DNA from: Beijerinckiaceae bacterium
Lineage (GTDB): Bacteria; Pseudomonadota; Alphaproteobacteria; Rhizobiales; Beijerinckiaceae
Length of the DNA: 64,000 nt
Reading direction: 5' to 3'
Assembly: GCA_947453205.1 (NCBI GenBank)
Contig: CANGFT010000013.1
Coordinates: 16,425 to 80,424, forward strand
The translations under genes and the position numbers were made by a program. This document shows positions 7,715 to 16,613 of this stretch, piece by piece. The notes under the pieces are model-generated. The model was not told where the DNA came from. It made no database searches and saw only the letters and a list, made by a program, of their open reading frames with translations. Position 1 is the first letter of the stretch; each line of letters begins with the position of its first letter.

Positions 7715-8898
7715 AGGTCTTCACCTTTCATCTGATGCCTTATGCTGACCTTGACATGACATTCATGGACAAGCATCGGGCCGCATGGGTCGTTCTGCCA
7801 AACACCTATTATGATCCGAAGAAGGGTCACGAGCTCTACAACCGCTACCTCGACGAGCTTGAGCTTGCGGCGGAGCTTGGCTTCGACGGCATCTCCGTCA
7901 ACGAGCACCATCAAAACGCCTATGGCCTGATGCCCTCGCCGGTCGTCACGGCGGCGGCGCTGGCGCGGCGCACCAAGACCGCGAAGATCGCCATCCTCGG
8001 CAACGCCTTCGGCCTGCGCGAACATCCGCTCAACATCGCCGAAGAACATTCGATGATCGACAACATCACCGGCGGGCGGCTCATCACCGGCATGGTGCGC
8101 GGCATCGGCGCGGAGTATTTTTCAACGGGCAACAACCCGGCCTTCTCCCACGCCCGCTTCCAGGAGGCCCATGACCTCGTGGTGCAGGCATGGACGCGGC
8201 CGGGCCCCTTCTCCTTCGAAGGCAAGTTCTACCATTTCGAATATGTGAACATGTGGCCGCGCCCCTTCCAGCAGCCCCATCCCCCGATCTGGACGCCCTC
8301 GACCGGCTCTGCGGAGACGATCGAATGGGCCGCGCATCCTTCCCGCCGATACACCTATCTGCAGGCCTATAGCCCCACCCAGTCCGTCGCGCGCTTCCTG
8401 AATTATTATCGCCAGTGCGCGCGGGACATGTATGGCTACACCGCCAGCTCCGAGCAGATCGGCTGGTCGACGCCCGTCTATATTTCGGACACAGACGAGA
8501 AGGCGCGCGCGGAGGCCAAGCCCCATATCGAAATTCTCTTCAACAAGCTTCTGCGCCTGCCCTTCGAGATGCTGTTCCCGCCGGGCTACCTGTCGCAGAA
8601 GTCGCTCGCCAACATGCGCAGCCACAAGCGTTCGGTGAGCGGCCAGGAACATACGATCGACTCCCTGATCGACCAGGGCATCATCGTCTGCGGCAGTCCC
8701 GAAACCGTGCGCCGTCAGTTCACCGACGCGCACCGGCTCCTCGGCTTCCAGAACCTGCTCTGCCTCATGCAGTTCGGCACCCTGCCCCGCGACCTGACCG
8801 AGCGCAACATTCGGCTCTTCGCCAGCGAGGTTCTGCCCGCGCTGCAGGGCCTGACCGACAGGGAATATATGGGCATGGAGATGCGCGCGGCTGAATGA
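7711..8898 (+). CDS. LLM-class flavin-dependent monooxygenase (luciferase-like)
   Basis: Luciferase-like TIM-barrel flavoprotein, 395 residues. Family marks include the FDGISVNEHHQNAYG segment near residue 52, AILGNAFGLREHPLNIAEE near 95, the DNITGGRLITGMVRGIG strand, and WPRPFQQPHPPIW near 188. Such enzymes use reduced FMN supplied by a separate reductase to oxygenate ketones, sulfonates or heterocycles. The ATG at 7711 overlaps the upstream hydrolase stop by four bases and has CCGGAGG before it. A longer open frame from 7486 lies inside the hydrolase gene and is rejected. No flavin reductase gene is visible in the window, so the partner must lie elsewhere. Confidence 0.88.
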   Translation: MKVFTFHLMPYADLDMTFMDKHRAAWVVLPNTYYDPKKGHELYNRYLDELELAAELGFDGISVNEHHQNAYGLMPSPVVTAAALARRTKTAKIAILGNAFGLREHPLNIAEEHSMIDNITGGRLITGMVRGIGAEYFSTGNNPAFSHARFQEAHDLVVQAWTRPGPFSFEGKFYHFEYVNMWPRPFQQPHPPIWTPSTGSAETIEWAAHPSRRYTYLQAYSPTQSVARFLNYYRQCARDMYGYTASSEQIGWSTPVYISDTDEKARAEAKPHIEILFNKLLRLPFEMLFPPGYLSQKSLANMRSHKRSVSGQEHTIDSLIDQGIIVCGSPETVRRQFTDAHRLLGFQNLLCLMQFGTLPRDLTERNIRLFASEVLPALQGLTDREYMGMEMRAAE

Positions 8899-8998
8899 AG
8901 CCGTGACGCGCGACAACAACGGCGAGCGCCCTGCAGGACGCTCGCCAGCGACCGAATGACAGCCTGAAAAAGGCGCGCAATCATCAAGGGAGGTTTTC

Positions 8999-9763
8999 GT
9001 GCTTCAGCAATTGAAGTTCAACGGCGATGTCGTGGTCGTGACCGGCGCAGGCTCAGGGATCGGCCGCTCGACGGCTGAGGCTCTCGCCGAGCTTGGCGCG
9101 ACGGTCGTGCTGGTGGCGCGCACCCTCAGCAAGCTGGAGGAGGTCAAGGCCTCCATCGAAAAGAGCGGCGGCAAGGCCGAGGTCTTCGTCGCCGACGTCT
9201 CCAAAGAGGCGGATGTGAAGGCCCTGCGCGCCTTCGTCGATGAGAAGTGGGGACGCTGCAAGGCCATCGTCAACAACGCCGGGAACAATTTCGTCTCGCT
9301 GGTGACGGACCTCTCCACGCAGAAATGGGACGAGCTGATCGCGGTCGACCTCAACAGCGTCTTCTACATGTGCCGCGAGTTCATTCCCCTGCTGCTCAAG
9401 GAGAAGAACCCCTCGATCCTCAACGTCGCCTCGACCTTCGGCCATATCGGCCACCCCAAGATGCCCGTCTATTGCGCGGCCAAGGGCGGCGTCATCTCCT
9501 TCACCCGCCAGCTTGCGGTGGATTACGGAACGCAGGGCCTGCGGGTGAACTCCATCTGCCCCGGCCCCACTCTCTCGCCGCGCGTGAAGGGCTATTTCGA
9601 CACAGGCCGCACCGATCCCACCGAGACCCTGTCCAAGGTCATGCTGGGCCGCTTCGCCCAATGCGATGAGATCGGCAATGTCGCGGCCTTCCTTGTCTCG
9701 GACGCCGCCAGCTATGTCCACGGCGCGTCGATCCTGGTCGATGGCGGCCAGACCATCAACTGA
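8999..9763 (+). CDS. Short-chain dehydrogenase/reductase (SDR family)
   Basis: Classical SDR, 254 residues, starting with GTG at 8999 behind AGGGAGG. The cofactor motif TGAGSGIG is near residue 19, followed by NNAGNN near 92, a Ser in LNVAST and the YCAAKGGV catalytic pair near 158. The C-terminal VDGGQTIN ending is usual in the FabG-like group. Arg at the end of the second strand (ARTLSK) hints at NADP use. It is one of two SDRs in the cluster and differs clearly from the one at 4602, so they probably act at different steps. Confidence 0.87.
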   Translation: MLQQLKFNGDVVVVTGAGSGIGRSTAEALAELGATVVLVARTLSKLEEVKASIEKSGGKAEVFVADVSKEADVKALRAFVDEKWGRCKAIVNNAGNNFVSLVTDLSTQKWDELIAVDLNSVFYMCREFIPLLLKEKNPSILNVASTFGHIGHPKMPVYCAAKGGVISFTRQLAVDYGTQGLRVNSICPGPTLSPRVKGYFDTGRTDPTETLSKVMLGRFAQCDEIGNVAAFLVSDAASYVHGASILVDGGQTIN

Positions 9764-9774
9764 CGGGACAGCCG

Positions 9775-10950
9775 ATGACCAAGGTGTTGGAGGGCGTCAA
9801 GGTCGTTGAGCTCGGAACCATGATCACGGCGCCTCTGGCGGCCATGATGCTGGCCGATCTTGGCGCAGACGTCGTCAAGGTGGAGAATCCGCAGGGGGGC
9901 GACCCCTTCCGCAGCTTTCGCGGCGGCCACTACAGCCCGCATTTCTTCGCCTATAATCGCGGCAAGCGCAGCATCAATCTCGACCTGCGGCAGGAGGCGG
10001 GCAAGGAGGTTCTGCGCAAGCTCCTCGCGGACGCCGACATATTGATCGAGAACTATCGTTCGGGCGTCATGGATCGGCTGGGCTTCAGCCGCGCCAGCCT
10101 CGAGGCGATCAATCCGCGCCTGATCCATTGCTCCATCACGGGCTTCGGCCCCACCGGGCCCTACAGCCAGCGCCCGGCCTATGACAGCGTGGGCCTTGCG
10201 CTCAGCGGCATCTCAAGCCTGCTGCTCGACCCCGAGGAGCCGCAGGTCTGCGGCCCGACGATCCCTGACAACGCAACCGGCATGTTCGCCTGCTACGGAA
10301 TCCTCGGCGCGCTCTATGAGCGCGAGCGCACGGGCAAGGGGCGTTTTGTCGAGCTCAACATGCTGGAGGCCTCCATCGCCTTCATCCCCGACCCCTTCGC
10401 CAATTACACAATGCTCGGCATCGACAACCAGCCGCTGACGCGCGTGGCGAGCTCCCATTCCTTCGCCTTCCGCTGCGCCGATGGAAAGCTGCTTGCGATC
10501 CATCTGTCGTCGCAGACGAAGTTCTGGGACGGGCTGCTGCGGGTCGCCGAGCGCACGGACCTGAACGATGATCCGCGCTTTTCGACGCGCGAGGCGCGCA
10601 TCGCCCATTTCGCCGAACTCACGCAGACGCTCGCCTCTGTGTTCGTCACGCGCGAGCGGGGCGTCTGGATGGCCTTGCTGGAGGCGCAGGACGTGCCCTT
10701 CGCGCCCGTCCACTCGATCCCTGAAGTGATCGACGACCCGCAGGTGCGCCATCTCGAGAGCTTCCGCACCCTGCATCACCCCACGCTCGGCGATCTCTTC
10801 GCGACCCGTCGCCCCCTGCGCATCGACGGCGGGCGCGATGGTTCAGACCTCGCCGCGCCTGTGCTAGGAGAGCATACGGATGAAGTGCTCGCGGAGCTGG
10901 GCTACAGCGCAAGCGAAATCGCATCCAAACGGGCCGCCAAGGCCATCTGA
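9775..10950 (+). CDS. Class III CoA-transferase (CaiB/BaiF family)
   Basis: CoA-transferase moving CoA between acids through an aspartyl intermediate, 391 residues. The N-terminal VVELGTMITAPLAAMMLADLGADVVKVE block and the NRGKRSINLDLR motif near residue 61 are diagnostic. The probable catalytic Asp is D165 in IPDNATGM, followed by YGILGALYERERTGKG. It starts 11 bases after the SDR stop. No acyl-CoA ligase is present in this cluster, so this enzyme is the best candidate for activating the imported acid to its CoA thioester (inference). That would feed the acyl-CoA dehydrogenase and crotonase encoded nearby. Confidence 0.92.
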   Translation: MTKVLEGVKVVELGTMITAPLAAMMLADLGADVVKVENPQGGDPFRSFRGGHYSPHFFAYNRGKRSINLDLRQEAGKEVLRKLLADADILIENYRSGVMDRLGFSRASLEAINPRLIHCSITGFGPTGPYSQRPAYDSVGLALSGISSLLLDPEEPQVCGPTIPDNATGMFACYGILGALYERERTGKGRFVELNMLEASIAFIPDPFANYTMLGIDNQPLTRVASSHSFAFRCADGKLLAIHLSSQTKFWDGLLRVAERTDLNDDPRFSTREARIAHFAELTQTLASVFVTRERGVWMALLEAQDVPFAPVHSIPEVIDDPQVRHLESFRTLHHPTLGDLFATRRPLRIDGGRDGSDLAAPVLGEHTDEVLAELGYSASEIASKRAAKAI

Positions 10951-10983
10951 AAAACAATCAGGCAGGAAACTCGGGCAGGAAAC

Positions 10984-11493
10984 ATGAACAAGCCAACGGT
11001 CAATCCCCCCATCCGCCGCGTCGTCACCGGCCATGACGCCAACCAGGTCGCGAAAGTGCTGATGGACTCGCCCGCGACCAATTCGAAGGGACCGGGAACC
11101 GGCCTTGTCTCGACGCTCATCTGGAGCACAGACTGCACGCCTGCGAAGGTTCCGCTGGGCGAGGCGATTGAAGACGAGGGCGCGCGCGTCCTTGGCAGCG
11201 CGCCGCCGCCCAATGGCAGCCGGTTCGCCGTGATCGAATTTCCGCCCGGCGTCATCTCCGCCATGCACCGCACCGAAACGATCGACTATGTGATCGTGAT
11301 CGAGGGCGAGATCGACATGGACATGGACGACTCGACCGTGAAGCTTCGCTATGGCGACGTCATGGTCCAGCGCGGCACGAACCATGCGTGGGTGAACCGC
11401 AGCGACAAGAAGGCGCGCGTCGCCTTCGTGCTGATCGACGCCGAGCCCCTTGGCATCGGCCACCCCGTGCTCGGCAAATCAAGCGCCGGCTGA
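10984..11493 (+). CDS. Single-domain cupin protein
   Basis: Small cupin, 169 residues. The barrel motifs are visible: SAMHRTETIDYVIVIEGEI near residue 97, and GDVMVQRGTNHAWVN near 124 with the second metal-type His. The first motif has only one His where two are common, so metal binding may be weakened. Cupins of this type are common as accessory or isomerase-like proteins in aromatic catabolic operons, but the reaction is not known. It sits 33 bases after the CoA-transferase and about 37 bases before the acyl-CoA dehydrogenase, on the same strand. Confidence 0.82.
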   Translation: MNKPTVNPPIRRVVTGHDANQVAKVLMDSPATNSKGPGTGLVSTLIWSTDCTPAKVPLGEAIEDEGARVLGSAPPPNGSRFAVIEFPPGVISAMHRTETIDYVIVIEGEIDMDMDDSTVKLRYGDVMVQRGTNHAWVNRSDKKARVAFVLIDAEPLGIGHPVLGKSSAG

Positions 11494-11530
11494 CCCCTTC
11501 AATATCATAAAATTAAGAGGATGCGCGCTC

Positions 11531-12682
11531 ATGGATATGGAGCTTCCCGAAGAACTGCGGATGCTGAAGAAGACGGTCGCCGACTTTGTCGACCGCGAGC
11601 TCATCCCCATCGAACAAACGACGATGGATGGGCCGGTGATGCGCGAGGACATCCGGGAGAAGCTTCAGGCCAAGGCGAAGGATCTCGGCCTGTGGCTGCT
11701 CGACACGCCCGTGGAATATGGCGGCCAGGGCCTCGGGCTTCTCGCCATGGTGGTCGTGTGGGAGGAGCTGGCGCGCACCATCGCCATGCCGCCGCGCGGG
11801 CCGCTGATCTTCGGACCGGATGTGCGCCCGATTCTCTTCACGCTGCCTGAAGAGCAGAAGGCGAAATATCTCCTGCCTGTTCTGCGCGGCGAGAAGAAGA
11901 CCGCCTTCGCGCAATCCGAGCCTGACGCGGGCGCCGATCCCGGCTCCATGCGCACGACCGCCGTGCGCCAGGGCGATCATTACATCATCAACGGCTACAA
12001 GCGCTGGATCACCAATGCCGGGCGCGCGGATTTCTTCCAGCTTGTCGCGGCGACCGACCGCTCCAAGGGAAGCCGCGGCGGCCTCAGCATGTTCCTTGTG
12101 GACGCCGACACGCCTGGCATCACCATCGTGCGGCCCGTTCCGACCATGATGGGCGACGCGCCTTATGAAATCGCCTTCGACAATGTGAAGGTGCCCGTCG
12201 AGAACCTCATCGGCAAGGAGGGCGACGGCATGAAGAACGCGCAGGCCTGGATCACCAGCGGGCGCCTCTATCAGGCCTGCCGGGGCCTGGGCGTCGCCAA
12301 ACGCTGCCTCGACATGGCCGCCTCCTACGCCAAGCAGCGCGTGACCTTCGGCGCGCCCCTGTCGGACCGTCAGGCGATCCAGATCAAGATCGCCGACAGC
12401 TACATGGAGCACAAGATGGTGCAGCTGATGGTCTACAACCTCGCGGCGCGCACCGAAGCTGGCCTCGCCCAGCGCCATGAGAGCTACATGGTCAAGATCG
12501 CCGGCACGGAGCTTGGATTCCGCGTCGCCGACCGCTGCATGCAGATCCATGGGGGCATGGGCCTGACGATGGAGATGCCCATCGCCAAGATGTGGCGCGA
12601 CGCCCGCAGCTTCATGATCACCGAAGGGCCGGTGGAGCTGATGCGCTCCGTTCTCGCCCGGGAGATCCTGCGCAATTACTGA
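11531..12682 (+). CDS. Acyl-CoA dehydrogenase family protein
   Basis: FAD-dependent acyl-CoA dehydrogenase, 383 residues. The FAD-binding AFAQSEPDAGADPGSMRT block is near residue 123 and YIINGYKRWITNAG near 152. The C-terminal helical part carries QIHGGMGLT and FMITEGPVELMR, where the Glu of TEGPVE is at the place of the usual catalytic base. The ATG at 11531 has AAGAGGA nine bases before it; the frame opens earlier at 11450 inside the cupin gene. It probably introduces a double bond in the acyl-CoA made by the CoA-transferase, giving the enoyl-CoA that the crotonase can hydrate. Confidence 0.9.
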   Translation: MDMELPEELRMLKKTVADFVDRELIPIEQTTMDGPVMREDIREKLQAKAKDLGLWLLDTPVEYGGQGLGLLAMVVVWEELARTIAMPPRGPLIFGPDVRPILFTLPEEQKAKYLLPVLRGEKKTAFAQSEPDAGADPGSMRTTAVRQGDHYIINGYKRWITNAGRADFFQLVAATDRSKGSRGGLSMFLVDADTPGITIVRPVPTMMGDAPYEIAFDNVKVPVENLIGKEGDGMKNAQAWITSGRLYQACRGLGVAKRCLDMAASYAKQRVTFGAPLSDRQAIQIKIADSYMEHKMVQLMVYNLAARTEAGLAQRHESYMVKIAGTELGFRVADRCMQIHGGMGLTMEMPIAKMWRDARSFMITEGPVELMRSVLAREILRNY

Positions 12683-12702
12683 ACGACCCATGGGAGCGCG
12701 CG

Positions 12703-13743
12703 ATGCAGTTCGGTGTCTTCGACTATATCGAAAAGGGCGCGGCGCCGATTCATGAGACCTATGACCGGCGCATGGATCTTCTGCGCGCCCTCGAGGCGGC
12801 AGGCTTTCATGGCTACCATCTCTCGGAACATCATGCGACGCCGCTTTCGCTGACGCCCTCGCCCAATCTCTTCCTCGCCGCCGCCGCGCGCGAAACGAAG
12901 ACGATCAGGCTCGGAACGCTGCTGACGCTGCTTCCGCTCTACCATCCCATGCGGCTTCTGGAAGAGCTTTGCATGCTCGACCATCTGTCGGGCGGACGTC
13001 TCGACATTGGCGTGGGGCGCGGAATTTCGCCCCATGAGTTCGACGCCTACAGCGAGGATTTCAACGAGTCCGCCGAAGCCTTCGACCAGTGCTTCAAGGT
13101 CATCCATCAGGGTCTGCGGCAGGACCGCGTGACCTATGCCTCGCCGAAATACACATTCAAGGATGCGCCCGTCATCGTGCGGCCCTTGCAAACGCCCCAT
13201 CCCCCGCTGTGGTATGGCCTGCGCGGCGAGCATGGCCCTGTCTTCGCCGCCAGACACGGCATGAATGGCGTGACGCTGGGGCCGGACGACCATGTGGCGA
13301 AGATCATCGGGAATTTCCGCGAGCAATGGAAGCTGCACGAAGCCGAGCGCGCGGCGATGGGCTCGCCAGTCGCCTCGCCCCTTGTCGGCATCATGCGCGC
13401 CATGTTCATCGCCGACACCGACCAGGAGGCCGAGCGCATCGCCCGCGCCGCACATGAAACATGGTTCGACAATCTCGCCTGGCTCTGGAAGGAGCGGGGA
13501 ACCATGCCGCCGATCGCCATCTCCGGCAGCTTCGATCAGGCGCGCGCCTCAGGCGCCCTCGTGGTCGGCAGCCCGCAGACCGTGAAGAAGGTCTTCATGG
13601 CGCAGGCCCAGCGCTGCGGGCATAATTACCTCGTGCTCCTGCTGGCTTTCGGCTCCCTGACCCATGCCCAGCAGATGCGCTCGCTCGACCTGTTCCGCAC
13701 CGAGGTCATGCCGGAGCTCGCCGCGCTCAACGAGATGCGCTGA
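12703..13743 (+). CDS. LLM-class flavin-dependent monooxygenase (luciferase-like)
   Basis: Second luciferase-like flavoprotein of the cluster, 346 residues, closer to the bacterial luciferase/alkanal monooxygenase type. Marks are GFHGYHLSEHHATPLSLTPSP near residue 37, LGTLLTLLPLYHPMRLLEE near 70, LDHLSGGRLDIGVGRGISPHEF near 90, and RPLQTPHPPLWYG near 161. The ATG at 12703 follows TGGGAGCG; the open frame from 12592 lies inside the previous gene. It is the last plus-strand gene of the operon and is convergent with the oxygenase gene at 13744, leaving no gap between stop codons. Confidence 0.88.
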   Translation: MQFGVFDYIEKGAAPIHETYDRRMDLLRALEAAGFHGYHLSEHHATPLSLTPSPNLFLAAAARETKTIRLGTLLTLLPLYHPMRLLEELCMLDHLSGGRLDIGVGRGISPHEFDAYSEDFNESAEAFDQCFKVIHQGLRQDRVTYASPKYTFKDAPVIVRPLQTPHPPLWYGLRGEHGPVFAARHGMNGVTLGPDDHVAKIIGNFREQWKLHEAERAAMGSPVASPLVGIMRAMFIADTDQEAERIARAAHETWFDNLAWLWKERGTMPPIAISGSFDQARASGALVVGSPQTVKKVFMAQAQRCGHNYLVLLLAFGSLTHAQQMRSLDLFRTEVMPELAALNEMR

Positions 13744-14736
13744 TCAGGTCGGCAGGTCGTAGTTCTTCTTGTTCACCTCGGCGAGATAGTCGCCGAAGGA
13801 CAGGGGCTCCGGGTTCGTCTGCGATCGGCAGGTCGGCCAGCAATCGAGGCGCACATCAAGCCTTGGCCCCAGGAAGAACGGCACGGAGTAACGCTCGGCG
13901 CCGCTCTTGTTGATGACGCGGTGGGGCGCGGAGCGAAAGCGCTCGTTGGTCCAGCGTCGGCACATGTCGCCATTGTTGATGAGCAGATGCCCATCGAGCG
14001 CCGGCGCCTCGATCCAGTCGCCGTGCCGCGACAGGATCTCAAGGCCCGGCACCTGCGACTGCGCCAGAATCGTGCAGTAGCTGTAGTCCGTATGCGGCCC
14101 GATGCCGAATTGCCCATCCACACCCGGATCGCGCGGCGGATAATGCAGCAACCGCAGATTATAGGTTGGCGGACGGAAGGCCTCATGGGCGGTCATGGCG
14201 TCTTGCGCCATGCCAAGCGCGAGGGCGTGAAGCTCCAGCAACCGCTCGCCAAGCCCGGCCATGGCCGCGAAATAGGTCAGGCAGTTCTCGCGAAACCCCG
14301 GCGCGTGGTCCGGCCAGCGATTGTCGAAAACCCAGGGCTTGCCGGCGAGGCGGTCGGGATGGTCGGCGGGAAATTCCTGCCGCACGTAAAAGGAGGCGCT
14401 GCGGTCGGGCGCGACGCTCTTGCCATGGGTGGAGGTGCGCTGGGTCTGTCCTCCCAGCGGCAGATAGCCCACGATCTTGCCGACTGCGCGCACCGCCATT
14501 TTCTGCTCGAGCGGCAGACCATGGACCTGCTCGCAGGCGGCGAAGGCCAGATCAATGGTCGCCTGATCCACCCCGTGATTGCGCACGAAGAAGAAGCCCA
14601 GATCCTCGCAAGCCTGCCCCAGCGCCCGCGCTGTCGCGTCAGCCGCGCCCGCCTCCCCCGCGAGAAAGGGGCCAAGGTCGATGATGGGGATCCGCATCCC
14701 GCTCGCATGGTCAAGGGTGACGGCCACATCCATCAT
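13744..14736 (-). CDS. 2-oxoglutarate/Fe(II)-dependent oxygenase, isopenicillin N synthase-like
   Basis: Non-haem iron oxygenase of the IPNS/2OG family, about 330 residues. The N-terminal domain carries IPIIDLGPFLAGEAG, DLGFFFVRNHGVD and the QMxVR-like region. The iron site is HTD in FGIGPHTDYSYCTI plus the His of SAPHRVIN, and the 2OG-binding Arg-x-Ser is in RYSVPFFLGP. The reaction is hydroxylation or desaturation of an unknown small molecule. The start is uncertain: GTG at 14751, ATG at 14736 or ATG at 14697 are all in frame and none has a strong ribosome site. It follows the isochorismatase-like gene closely, so it is probably the last gene of a minus-strand operon. Confidence 0.85.
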   Translation of the reverse strand: MMDVAVTLDHASGMRIPIIDLGPFLAGEAGAADATARALGQACEDLGFFFVRNHGVDQATIDLAFAACEQVHGLPLEQKMAVRAVGKIVGYLPLGGQTQRTSTHGKSVAPDRSASFYVRQEFPADHPDRLAGKPWVFDNRWPDHAPGFRENCLTYFAAMAGLGERLLELHALALGMAQDAMTAHEAFRPPTYNLRLLHYPPRDPGVDGQFGIGPHTDYSYCTILAQSQVPGLEILSRHGDWIEAPALDGHLLINNGDMCRRWTNERFRSAPHRVINKSGAERYSVPFFLGPRLDVRLDCWPTCRSQTNPEPLSFGDYLAEVNKKNYDLPT

Positions 14737-14752
14737 CTTCGCGCCCGCCACC

Positions 14753-15391
14753 CTATTTGTAGGAAATCATGTCGACGCGCGTGAGCGTGACCTTCGCCTC
14801 GACACGCGCGGCTGTCGTAAGGTGATAGGCGGTGTAGAGTTCGGGGAAAGCCTCGTTCGACGACATGCCCTCGATGGGGGCGATGACGTTGAAGCCCCGC
14901 AGCGCCGCCTCGCCGCCCGTGTGCAGAACCGTCGACTGCGCCGCCGTGCCATTGATGATGATGGTCTCGACGCCCTTGTCCCTCAGCATCTTCTCAAAGT
15001 CGCTGTTGAGGAACTTGTCGGGGCCGAGCGCCGGCAGAATGGGCTCGCCTGGCTTTGGGGCGATCTCGGGCATCATGTCCTTCTCGCCGGTGTTGGCCAG
15101 CGCGACGGAATAGACGACGAACATGCCGCGCGCACGGGCGTCCTCGAGCAGCTTCTTCATCCTGGGCATGGAGGCCGCGCAGCGGGGGCGACGCTCCTGC
15201 GAGCAGGTCTGGGTCGTGAAATCAAAGAGCAGAAGCGCCGTCGTCTTGGGGTCGACCGTCGCGGGTTTGAGCGTGGGCGGCGGCGGCAGCTTCACACTGC
15301 CCCAGTCGTCAAGGACGCCCTGAGCCTGTGCGCCCGAGGAAACGGCTGCTGCGAGGATGGACGCCAGCAGGATATGGCCAAAGCGGATCAT
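14753..15391 (-). CDS. Exported isochorismatase-fold hydrolase lacking the family cysteine
   Basis: Secreted protein, 212 residues. A Sec signal peptide of about 24 residues ends at AQA and is followed by a Pro-rich linker and an isochorismatase-like domain. The conserved Asp is in LLLFDFTTQ and the Lys in GPDKFLNSDF. The position of the nucleophilic Cys in cysteine hydrolases is Thr here (INGTAAQSTVLHT). Members without the Cys are known, for instance isochorismatases themselves, which act on vinyl ethers. The ATG at 15391 has GGGAGA just upstream; the longer open frame runs into the neighbouring gene. It is 19 bases downstream of another exported hydrolase gene, so the two are likely co-expressed in the periplasm. 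Confidence 0.8.
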   Translation of the reverse strand: MIRFGHILLASILAAAVSSGAQAQGVLDDWGSVKLPPPPTLKPATVDPKTTALLLFDFTTQTCSQERRPRCAASMPRMKKLLEDARARGMFVVYSVALANTGEKDMMPEIAPKPGEPILPALGPDKFLNSDFEKMLRDKGVETIIINGTAAQSTVLHTGGEAALRGFNVIAPIEGMSSNEAFPELYTAYHLTTAARVEAKVTLTRVDMISYK

Positions 15392-15410
15392 GATCGTCTC
15401 CCTCAAAAAA

Positions 15411-16613
15411 TCAACCGCCGACGCCAAGGCGGCGCACCACCCATGGCAGCACGACCGTCTCGAAGATCTTCTGGTCGCTGAGCTGCGCGGTGCGGCCCAT
15501 ATGTCCGCCCTGCGGATTGACCCAGGCCTCCTTGGGATCGCCATTGTTCAGCAGCAGCTGAAGGTCGTCGATCGGCACCTGCGTGTCGTTGCGGCCGTTC
15601 ACGAGCAGCATGGGCGCGGAGGGCTTTTCGAGGAAGCCGCGGTCTTTGAGCGACATCTTCGGGCCATAGGCGAGGAAGTCGTCGAGGGTCTTCACGCCAT
15701 AGACGGCGGCGCGCGCCTCAAACAGGCCGAAGAGATATTCGCGGGTGCCCAGCGCCTTCTTCTGCCATTCCGGCTGGAAATAGTTGTGGACCGGCCCGCC
15801 CTGCACCACGGACCCCAACAGCCGGTCCTTCTCGCTATAGGCGAGATGAGCAGACCAATGGCCGCCCCAGCTTCCGCCGGTCACGACGACGCGCTTGCCA
15901 TCGACATCGTCGCGCCTGGCGAGCGCATCCAGAACCACCGAATAGACCTTGTCGGCGCCCGGCTCGATCTTGATGCGGGTCTGGCCGGTGCCGGGCATGT
16001 CGAAGGCGAAGAAGGCGACGCCCTTTTCGAGATAGGCCGCGTTGCGGATGGACCCGTCTTCCTTGCGTCCGTCAAGCCCGCCGATGGTGATGACGACAGG
16101 CGGCCTGGCGACCCCCTTGGGCTTGCGCAGATAGCCCACGATCTCCGTGCCGTTGTAATCGAACTTCACGGGTTCGATGGGCGGATCGACGAGGCGGCTA
16201 TAGCCTGCGAAGGCGTCCAGCGCCTTTTTATAGGCCTGCGCGGTGCCGGCGGAATCCTCCAGCGGGAAGCGCGCGAACATGTACCATTGCATGGCCTTGT
16301 CATAGGTATGCGCGGCTTCCGCCTTGTTGGAGCCTTCCAGCGATTTCGCCTTGGCCATGTGCCGGTCGCCGATGGCGCCCCAGACGGCGGCCCAGTGGTC
16401 GCGGTCCTGGCTGGTCAGATTGGCGAGGGCCTCACGCACCTCGCCCGCGTCGAGCTGCGCCACCGGATAGGCCTTGCGGTCGGCGCGCAGCTGGATCTCG
16501 GCCTTCAGCTCCTCGAGCGTGCGGGGCGTGGCGAGCTGGGCGAGCGCGGCGGTGGACGCCAGCAAGGCGCCTGCGAGCGCGCCACAAAGCGCAATCCTGC
16601 GAGTGATGGTCAT
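15411..16613 (-). CDS. Exported alpha/beta hydrolase, FrsA / dihydropseudooxynicotine hydrolase-like
   Basis: Secreted hydrolase, 400 residues. The N-terminus (MTITRRIALCGALAGALLA) is a signal peptide ending at ALAQ. A helical cap region of about 130 residues precedes the alpha/beta core, as in 2,6-dihydropseudooxynicotine hydrolase and FrsA-like esterases. The oxyanion loop is ITIGGLDGRKED, the nucleophile Ser is in TGGSWGGHWS, the acid in VNGRNDTQVP and the His in NPQGGHMGR. AGGGAGGA precedes the ATG. It lies between the ThDP-enzyme gene and the isochorismatase-fold gene on the same strand. It could cleave a C-C, ester or amide bond of an extracytoplasmic substrate; the exact one is unknown. 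Confidence 0.83.
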   Translation of the reverse strand: MTITRRIALCGALAGALLASTAALAQLATPRTLEELKAEIQLRADRKAYPVAQLDAGEVREALANLTSQDRDHWAAVWGAIGDRHMAKAKSLEGSNKAEAAHTYDKAMQWYMFARFPLEDSAGTAQAYKKALDAFAGYSRLVDPPIEPVKFDYNGTEIVGYLRKPKGVARPPVVITIGGLDGRKEDGSIRNAAYLEKGVAFFAFDMPGTGQTRIKIEPGADKVYSVVLDALARRDDVDGKRVVVTGGSWGGHWSAHLAYSEKDRLLGSVVQGGPVHNYFQPEWQKKALGTREYLFGLFEARAAVYGVKTLDDFLAYGPKMSLKDRGFLEKPSAPMLLVNGRNDTQVPIDDLQLLLNNGDPKEAWVNPQGGHMGRTAQLSDQKIFETVVLPWVVRRLGVGG

